Under the pieces are notes generated by a model, which was not told the origin of the DNA, did not search any database, and saw nothing but the letters and a program-made list of their open reading frames with translations. This document shows, piece after piece, positions 1-3,241 of a DNA stretch of 5,127 bases. Each line of letters begins with the position of its first letter. Position 1 is the first letter of the stretch. The DNA is taken from NCBI GenBank assembly GCA_902783765.1, contig CACZSB010000213.1, positions 1 to 5,127 of the forward strand. Direction: 5' to 3'. A program made the translations under genes and the position numbers. Source of the stretch: an uncultured Lachnospiraceae bacterium (lineage in GTDB: Bacteria > Bacillota > Clostridia > Lachnospirales > Lachnospiraceae).

Positions 1-30
1 GCGGCGTATGCTTTCTTTACCGTAGTTCAT
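1..30 (-). CDS. N-terminal fragment of an unidentified leftward gene
   Basis: Only the first ten codons are in the window, reading MNYGKESIRR on the minus strand from an ATG at 30-28. The start is well supported. A perfect AAGGAG Shine-Dalgarno site lies at 42-37, six bases upstream, and an extended -10 box lies just beyond that. The gene runs off the left edge, so product and length are unknown. The opening M-N-Y-x-K-E-S loosely resembles the N-terminus of some clostridial malic enzymes as I remember them, but ten residues cannot identify a family and I do not assign one. The gene is divergent from yigZ, and the two share a 223-bp intergenic region. Confidence 0.7.
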   Translation of the reverse strand, partial: MNYGKESIRR

Positions 31-50
31 AAACATCTCCTTGATGCCAT

Positions 51-79
51 ATTATAGCAGATGAGGGGAAAATAATAAA
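51..79 (-). promoter_or_regulatory. Extended -10 promoter for the leftward edge gene
   Basis: On the minus strand, TGCTATAAT at 59-51 is a perfect TATAAT box with the TG of an extended -10. Seventeen bases upstream, at 79-74, TTTATT is only a weak -35, as is common for extended -10 promoters. The predicted start, near 44, leaves a short leader of about 14 bases that contains the AAGGAG site. The call rests on motif and position only. Confidence 0.65.
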
Positions 80-134
80 GACAGGGCGGGCTCGAAGCCA
101 TCAAACAGACGGAAAAGTAGATGAACCACAGTAA

Positions 135-163
135 AACACATTTTCCTCGGACTGTGATATAAT
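135..163 (+). promoter_or_regulatory. Extended -10 promoter for yigZ
   Basis: TGATATAAT at 155-163 combines a perfect TATAAT (158-163) with an extended TG. The -35 position, 17 bases upstream at 135-140, reads AACACA and is poor. The predicted start near 170 gives a leader of about 84 bases before the ATG at 254. That leader holds a small CTGC/GCAG hairpin near 195-210 and no recognisable riboswitch. Together with the oppositely directed promoter at 51-79, this explains the 31-253 intergenic region. I see nothing else there. Confidence 0.6.
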
Positions 164-253
164 AAAGAAAAGTGGTCAAATCTTTCCGGCAGCGACTGCT
201 TTTATAGCAGTATCAAGATGCGAAACTTTATGCGACAGAACGGAAAAAGCATA

Positions 254-949
254 ATGATGAACGATGCAACAAAGATAAAAAAGCCCTGTGAAATATTGCT
301 GAACAGGTCCCAGGGATATTTTGAATCCAAACGCTCCCGGTTTTTGGCCCTGGCGGTGCCGGTGTATTCCGAGGAAGAGGCCCTGGCGGTGCTGGAGGCC
401 AGACGGAAGGAATATTACGATGCCCGGCATCATTGCTATGCCTATACCATCGGAGCGGCAGGGGAGCTGTTTCGGGCTGCGGATGACGGGGAGCCTGCGG
501 GAACCGGGGGCAAGCCCATCGGAGAGGCGCTCAGTGCTTCGGGCCTGAGTCATACCCTGGTGGTGGTGACCCGGTATTTCGGGGGGACGCTTCTGGGGGC
601 GGGGCCCTTGGCCCGGGCTTATTTTGCGGCGGCCCAGGATTGTCTGAAACAGGCAGAGACCGCCCGTTTGTATTTTGGAAATCGTTGGCAGATTGTGTTT
701 CCCTATACAGATTTGGCCCGGGTGGAGCGGCTTGTGGAACAGCAGGCAATACCCCGGGGAGAGGCTGAATATGGGGCGGATGTGACCTGGCAGCTGTTCT
801 TAACTGCGGAACAGGAAGAGGCATTTCTGGCCGGTCTTTCCGAGGCTTCCCTGGGCCGGGCCCTGGGGGAACGGGGAGAAGCGCTGAGCTTTCTGGTACA
901 AAAAGGGAGAGCCATCCCCTTTGACGGCTCCCCCGAAAAGAAAATGTGA
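254..949 (+). CDS. yigZ: YigZ/IMPACT family protein (UPF0029)
   Basis: A 231-residue protein of the widespread YigZ/YvyE family, related to eukaryotic IMPACT. The N-terminal Impact_N domain (about 20-130) carries the signature DDGEPAGT at 77-84 and the VVVTRYFGG segment at 103-111. The stretch from about 142 to 205 fits the ferredoxin-like DUF1949 domain. Length is near the family's usual 205-220, with a slightly longer N-terminus. The biochemical role is not settled; the eukaryotic relative acts in translational control through GCN1, and a nucleic-acid or ribosome link in bacteria is only inferred. The start is uncertain. The frame is open from ATGs at 218 and 230, but 254 (or the adjacent 257) has a GGAAAA sequence six bases upstream and fits the family better. 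One oddity is GAGPLARAY at 115-123, where the family usually has GAGGLxRAY. No terminator is seen after the stop, which is one base from the stop of the convergent gene. Confidence 0.9.
   Translation: MMNDATKIKKPCEILLNRSQGYFESKRSRFLALAVPVYSEEEALAVLEARRKEYYDARHHCYAYTIGAAGELFRAADDGEPAGTGGKPIGEALSASGLSHTLVVVTRYFGGTLLGAGPLARAYFAAAQDCLKQAETARLYFGNRWQIVFPYTDLARVERLVEQQAIPRGEAEYGADVTWQLFLTAEQEEAFLAGLSEASLGRALGERGEALSFLVQKGRAIPFDGSPEKKM
900..934 (-). terminator. Rho-independent terminator of the DUF4349 gene, inside yigZ
   Basis: Read on the minus strand, the arms 934-926 and 913-905 form a nine-position GC-rich stem with one mismatch (C931/A908), closed by a 12-base loop. Five T residues follow at once (904-900). 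The hairpin begins 16 bases past the lipoprotein gene's TAA, so it fits as that gene's terminator. On the plus strand the stem is followed by GAAAAG, not by T residues, so it should not terminate yigZ. The whole element lies in yigZ coding sequence. Confidence 0.65.
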
Positions 950-950
950 T

Positions 951-1913
951 TTACGGCTTGTTTTGGGCTTTCTTTTTGTGGCTCTTTTTGATAAAAGCCC
1001 GAATCACCAGCACCATCAGCACAAGGAAGATGATCCAGCAAAGAATAATCAATATATTGCCCACCAGGAAGATGGCCAGGGATTCAAAGAACCCGCCCAG
1101 GCTTTCCAAGCTGTTTTTGAAGCTCTGACTGAGCTTATCTCCAAAGCTGTCAGGTTCCTTTTCCGTATAAATCTTTACTTCCTGAATATCCAGACGGATG
1201 GAAGAGTAGCTGACCTTGTTCTCCAGCATCCGCATTTGAGAGGCATAGGATTCCAGTCTGTATTCCACATCTGCCAAATGGTCCTGCAGCTGAAGCAGAT
1301 CCGTAAGGGTTTCCGCTTTTTCCATCATGGAAAGCAGGCTGTCCCGCTGGGCTTCCAAGGCCTTGATGCGGCTTTCGGTATCGGCCCAGCTCAGGGTCAC
1401 ATCGCTGACCTGGGAGGTAAGACTTGTCACATTGCCCAGCTGGCCCAGGGCATTTTCCGCTGCATCCAGCTGGTGGGCAGGGACCCGAAGCACATACCTG
1501 GCACTGCGGCTGATACGGGTATTGTAGCTTTGGCCTCCCACGGTGGAGCTTTCGATATAACCCCCGGTGGAAAAGACCAGCTCGCTCAGTTTCTGAAGGC
1601 TGGCTTCAAATTCCGTGGTTTCCACCACCGCCGAAAGGGTCTTGATGAGCTTTTGATTATCCTGCGCCAGGCTTTGCTGGCCGCTGTTTTTAGAATCCTG
1701 GGTGGAGGCTGTTGCCGTGTACAGATCATCACTGCCATAGTTTCTGGGGTTTTCATAAGCCATTTCTTCTGGGGCGGCGGCACCGATATCCGATCTGCCG
1801 CTGTTTTCGGCACCATAGTAATAGGCATCAGTGGTGCTTTGGGCGGCGCCACAGGCGGAAAGCAGCAGTATGGATGCCAGTATCAGGGCCGGGATTGAAT
1901 AATGCTTTTTCAT
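951..1913 (-). CDS. DUF4349 lipoprotein with C-terminal membrane anchor
   Basis: A 320-residue envelope protein of the DUF4349 family, whose molecular function is unknown. It has a short signal peptide (KK then a hydrophobic run, 2-20) ending in the lipobox L-S-A-C, with Cys21 as the predicted lipidation site. A Ser/Tyr/Gly-rich linker follows to about 85. The DUF4349 domain spans about 87-250 and shows the typical GGYIES, a YVLRVPA strand, SDVTLSWADTESRIKALEAQ, and a long predicted coiled coil (about 178-234). A strong transmembrane helix lies at about 280-304, followed by a basic tail (KKSHKKK) expected in the cytoplasm. The start at 1913 is chosen over the in-frame ATG at 1961 because AGGAGG lies six bases upstream and the signal peptide then begins correctly; the longer form would also begin within the promoter. 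The gene is divergent from the ECF sigma operon and has a matching ECF-type promoter, so it is probably a target of that sigma factor. Confidence 0.88.
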   Translation of the reverse strand: MKKHYSIPALILASILLLSACGAAQSTTDAYYYGAENSGRSDIGAAAPEEMAYENPRNYGSDDLYTATASTQDSKNSGQQSLAQDNQKLIKTLSAVVETTEFEASLQKLSELVFSTGGYIESSTVGGQSYNTRISRSARYVLRVPAHQLDAAENALGQLGNVTSLTSQVSDVTLSWADTESRIKALEAQRDSLLSMMEKAETLTDLLQLQDHLADVEYRLESYASQMRMLENKVSYSSIRLDIQEVKIYTEKEPDSFGDKLSQSFKNSLESLGGFFESLAIFLVGNILIILCWIIFLVLMVLVIRAFIKKSHKKKAQNKP

Positions 1914-1956
1914 ATGATTCCTCCTCTTTGAAAGAAGCGCCTTTTGTTTTTCTGAT

Positions 1957-1985
1957 AACAATACCGGCCAGGGGAGGTTATTGTT
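1957..1985. repeat. Inverted repeat AACAATA/TATTGTT across the lipoprotein promoter
   Basis: AACAATA at 1957-1963 and TATTGTT at 1979-1985 are perfect inverted arms separated by 15 bases. The left arm abuts the ECF -10 box and the right arm overlaps the -35 box of the leftward promoter. This could be a regulator site or may be chance in an AT-rich stretch. Confidence 0.35.
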
Positions 1986-1988
1986 GCA
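1963..1988 (-). promoter_or_regulatory. Predicted ECF-sigma promoter of the DUF4349 gene
   Basis: On the minus strand, TGCAAC (1988-1983) is followed after exactly 16 bases by CGGT (1966-1963). A TGxAAC -35 with AAC at its end, a 16-base spacer and a CG-starting -10 match the ECF promoter pattern known from Bacillus SigW, SigX, SigM and SigV. The same two boxes and spacing occur in front of the divergent sigma gene, and the two C-rich spacers agree at 10 of 16 positions. Transcription would start near 1956, giving a leader of about 43 bases. No convincing housekeeping promoter was seen for this gene. The boxes and spacing are seen directly; dependence on this sigma factor is inferred. Confidence 0.7.
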
Positions 1989-2034
1989 TTCTTCTCCATC
2001 AGTTTTTCAAAAAGACTATTTCAGCTTTCCACTC

Positions 2035-2064
2035 TTTACAGAAAAGCTCATGTCACACTATAAT
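2035..2064 (+). promoter_or_regulatory. Housekeeping (sigma-A) promoter P1 of the sigma operon
   Basis: TTTACA at 2035-2040 (five of six consensus bases) and a perfect TATAAT at 2059-2064 are separated by 18 bases. The predicted start is G2071, giving a leader of about 114 bases to the sigma ATG. This would supply basal sigma and anti-sigma, with the ECF-type promoter downstream adding autoregulated output. Confidence 0.75.
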
Positions 2065-2068
2065 GTGA
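2053..2068. promoter_or_regulatory. 16-bp near-palindrome over the P1 -10 box, possible operator
   Basis: TCACACTATAATGTGA is symmetric at seven of eight base pairs, with TCACA and TGTGA as outer arms. It covers the whole P1 -10 box, where a bound dimer would block polymerase. The arms are those of the CRP site but in outward orientation, so a CRP-type regulator is not implied. No regulator is identified. Confidence 0.4.
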
Positions 2069-2125
2069 AAGAAGATGACGGGATACTTGTTGCATTTGGA
2101 TGAGAGGTATCCCGGAAATCTTTTT
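2069..2125 (+). other. Structured 5' leader of the P1 transcript
   Basis: CGGGATAC (2079-2086) and GTATCCCG (2107-2114) form a perfect 8-bp stem. Below it, bases 2069-2076 pair with 2118-2125 (one G-U), separated by a small internal loop. The 20-base apical loop contains TGTTGCA (2089-2094 region), which is complementary to TGCAACA at 2137-2143. A loop-to-downstream contact or an alternative fold is therefore possible. T5 at 2121-2125 is mostly part of the lower stem, so attenuation is only a possibility. It matches no riboswitch class that I recognise. Confidence 0.45.
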
Positions 2126-2136
2126 CGCAATGCATC

Positions 2137-2162
2137 TGCAACATTTTGCCCCCCTCGCCGGT
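2137..2162 (+). promoter_or_regulatory. Predicted autoregulatory ECF-sigma promoter P2
   Basis: TGCAAC (2137-2142), followed by ATTTT and C-rich sequence, is separated by exactly 16 bases from CGGT (2159-2162). The TGCAACATTTT opening is typical of ECF -35 regions. The predicted start near 2170 leaves about 15 bases before the sigma ATG, with AGAGGT (2174-2179) in place as ribosome binding site. The divergent lipoprotein gene carries the same -35, spacing and -10. Confidence 0.7.
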
Positions 2163-2184
2163 GTTAGGGACAAAGAGGTCAAGA

Positions 2185-2646
2185 ATGAAGAGAAGCGCTG
2201 AAGAACTGGTCTCTTTATATGGAAACACGCTTTACCGGGTCGCCCTGTCCCACACAGGCATCCGGGAGGATGCAGAGGATATGGTTCAGGAAACCCTGCT
2301 GCGCTGGCTCCGGGAAAGCCCATCCTTTGAGAGTCAGGAACATGAAAAAGCCTGGCTGCTGCGGGTCGTTATGAATCTTTGCAGCAATTTGGTGAAGAAA
2401 AAGGGCAACCGAGGCATGGCAGAGCTTCTGGACATTTATCCTGCCCAGACGGAGGAGGAAGAGGGGCTTATGGAACTGGTCATGAAACTGCCTCCGGATT
2501 GGCGAAGCGCGGTATATCTCCATTATTATGAGGGCTATAAAACCGCTGAAATTGCCTCTATGATGGGGACGCGGGATGCCACGGTCCGATCCTGGCTTTT
2601 CAGGGCCAGGGGCCAGCTGAAGGAGTGGTTGGAAGATGAAGCTTAA
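2185..2646 (+). CDS. ECF (sigma-70 group 4) RNA polymerase sigma factor
   Basis: A 153-residue ECF sigma factor that would direct RNA polymerase to a small stress or envelope regulon. Region 2 (about 8-75) contains the conserved core-binding motif DAEDMVQETLLRWL at 29-42 and the -10 reading segment around AWLLRVVMNLCSNLVKKK (56-73). A short acidic linker (TEEEEG, 89-94) leads to region 4 (about 97-149), whose helix-turn-helix is YKTAEIASMMGTRDATVRSW (118-137), followed by LFRARGQLKEWL. There is no extra C-terminal domain. The ATG at 2185 is chosen because AGAGGT lies five bases upstream. In-frame TTG (2146) and GTG (2161) codons fall inside the predicted P2 promoter. The next gene overlaps its end by 11 bases, the usual arrangement for a sigma and anti-sigma pair. 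The exact ECF subgroup cannot be told by eye. Confidence 0.93.
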   Translation: MKRSAEELVSLYGNTLYRVALSHTGIREDAEDMVQETLLRWLRESPSFESQEHEKAWLLRVVMNLCSNLVKKKGNRGMAELLDIYPAQTEEEEGLMELVMKLPPDWRSAVYLHYYEGYKTAEIASMMGTRDATVRSWLFRARGQLKEWLEDEA

Positions 2647-3217
2647 GGGATATCAAGATTATATGGATCGGGTCCGCCTGGATGAGGATCAGCAGGCGAA
2701 GCTTCTTCAGGCCCTTAAGGAGGCGGAAGAGGCTCAGCCTGAGACGGTACCGGAAAAGGAAGATAAGAGGTCCCAGGGCCGTATTCTTAGGTTCGTAAAA
2801 TACGGATCCCTGGTGGCCGGCGCTGCCATGATGGCATTGGTTCTGCTTTTGCAGGGCTATCATATGGGACGCTCGAAAGCCACCGCCGACACCTCTCTGA
2901 ATTTGTCCCCCAGTAACATAGCTGAAAATGCCTGGATGGATGATAAGACGGCCAATAATGCTTATTCCGGCGGTGTTTCGGCCCCGGAGGCGGTAATGGA
3001 AGGGGAAAAAAAGTCCCCGGAACCTACGGCCCAGCTCACGGAGACCAGCGGGGCCAGTCAGCCCGCTTTTGCAGGGGAAGGCCGACAAGGGTCCGAGGAA
3101 TTGATTATATACTACAAGGATCAGGAATTCCGCATTCCCCTGGCGGATTTGGATGAAGAAGCCTTGGCCCGGCTAAAGATTTTTCTGAATGAACTGGGGC
3201 TTAGCCTTGTGGAATGA
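2636..3217 (+). CDS. Single-pass membrane protein, putative anti-sigma factor
   Basis: A 193-residue protein called an anti-sigma factor from context and topology, not from a recognised domain. Residues 1-52 are charged and predicted cytoplasmic, with a helical segment MDRVRLDEDQQAKLLQALKE (10-29) like the sigma-binding N-termini of many clostridial ECF partners. One transmembrane helix lies at about 55-74. Residues 80-152 are a Ser/Ala/Pro/Glu-rich linker, and 153-193 form a small outer domain starting EELIIYYKDQEFRIPLADL. There is no HxxxCxxC zinc motif, so it is not the ZAS type. The ATG overlaps the sigma gene by 11 bases, with AAGGAG ten bases upstream inside the sigma gene, suggesting coupled translation. 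N-terminus inside and C-terminus outside fits a sensor that holds the sigma factor at the membrane. No terminator follows, so some read-through into topB is likely. Confidence 0.75.
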   Translation: MKLKGYQDYMDRVRLDEDQQAKLLQALKEAEEAQPETVPEKEDKRSQGRILRFVKYGSLVAGAAMMALVLLLQGYHMGRSKATADTSLNLSPSNIAENAWMDDKTANNAYSGGVSAPEAVMEGEKKSPEPTAQLTETSGASQPAFAGEGRQGSEELIIYYKDQEFRIPLADLDEEALARLKIFLNELGLSLVE

Positions 3218-3235
3218 GGCAAGGCGCTATATAAT
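3207..3235 (+). promoter_or_regulatory. Promoter for topB, predicted leaderless transcript
   Basis: TTGTGG (3207-3212), a 17-base spacer and a perfect TATAAT (3230-3235) form a sigma-A type promoter overlapping the end of the anti-sigma gene. Counting the last base of TATAAT as -7 puts +1 at 3242, the A of the topB ATG. No Shine-Dalgarno sequence lies at the normal distance; the nearest purine stretch (AGGCAAGG, 3217-3224) is about 17 bases away. Confidence 0.6.
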
Positions 3236-3241
3236 ACATCC

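Larger units (their letters stand above)
1981..2096. repeat. Direct repeat TTGTTGCATT, two copies
   Basis: The 10-mer TTGTTGCATT occurs at 1981-1990 and again at 2087-2096. The core TGCAACA occurs in the opposite orientation at 2137-2143. The first copy, read on the minus strand, and the 2137 copy each contain the -35 box of a predicted ECF promoter. The middle copy has no CGGT at the right distance and instead lies in the loop of the leader hairpin. Confidence 0.6.

Noticed and set aside
1..30. Naming the left-edge gene as malic enzyme
   Set aside because: Only ten residues are visible and the resemblance is from memory, so it is too little to assign.
265..290. A third plus-strand TGCAAC at 265-270 as an ECF promoter
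   Set aside because: Sixteen bases downstream the sequence is TGTG, not CGGT, and it lies inside the start of yigZ.
975..1005. GGGCTTT/AAAGCCC inverted repeat as a yigZ terminator
   Set aside because: The loop is long (about 22 bases) and no T-run follows on the plus strand. It lies in the Lys-rich coding end of the lipoprotein gene.
921..1898. Long plus-strand open frame of 325 codons opposite the DUF4349 gene
   Set aside because: It has low-complexity, His/Gln/Gly-rich sequence with no motif and no ribosome site, and it lies opposite a gene with clear signal peptide, domain and TM structure. It is a by-product of that gene's codon use.
2078..2094. Minus-strand TGCAAC at 2094-2089 followed by CGTC as another ECF promoter
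   Set aside because: The spacer is only 8 bases, far too short. This copy is better explained as the loop of the leader hairpin.
2146..2184. Upstream TTG (2146) and GTG (2161) starts for the sigma factor
   Set aside because: Both codons fall within the predicted P2 promoter and lack a ribosome site. The ATG at 2185 has AGAGGT five bases upstream and begins at the usual family position.
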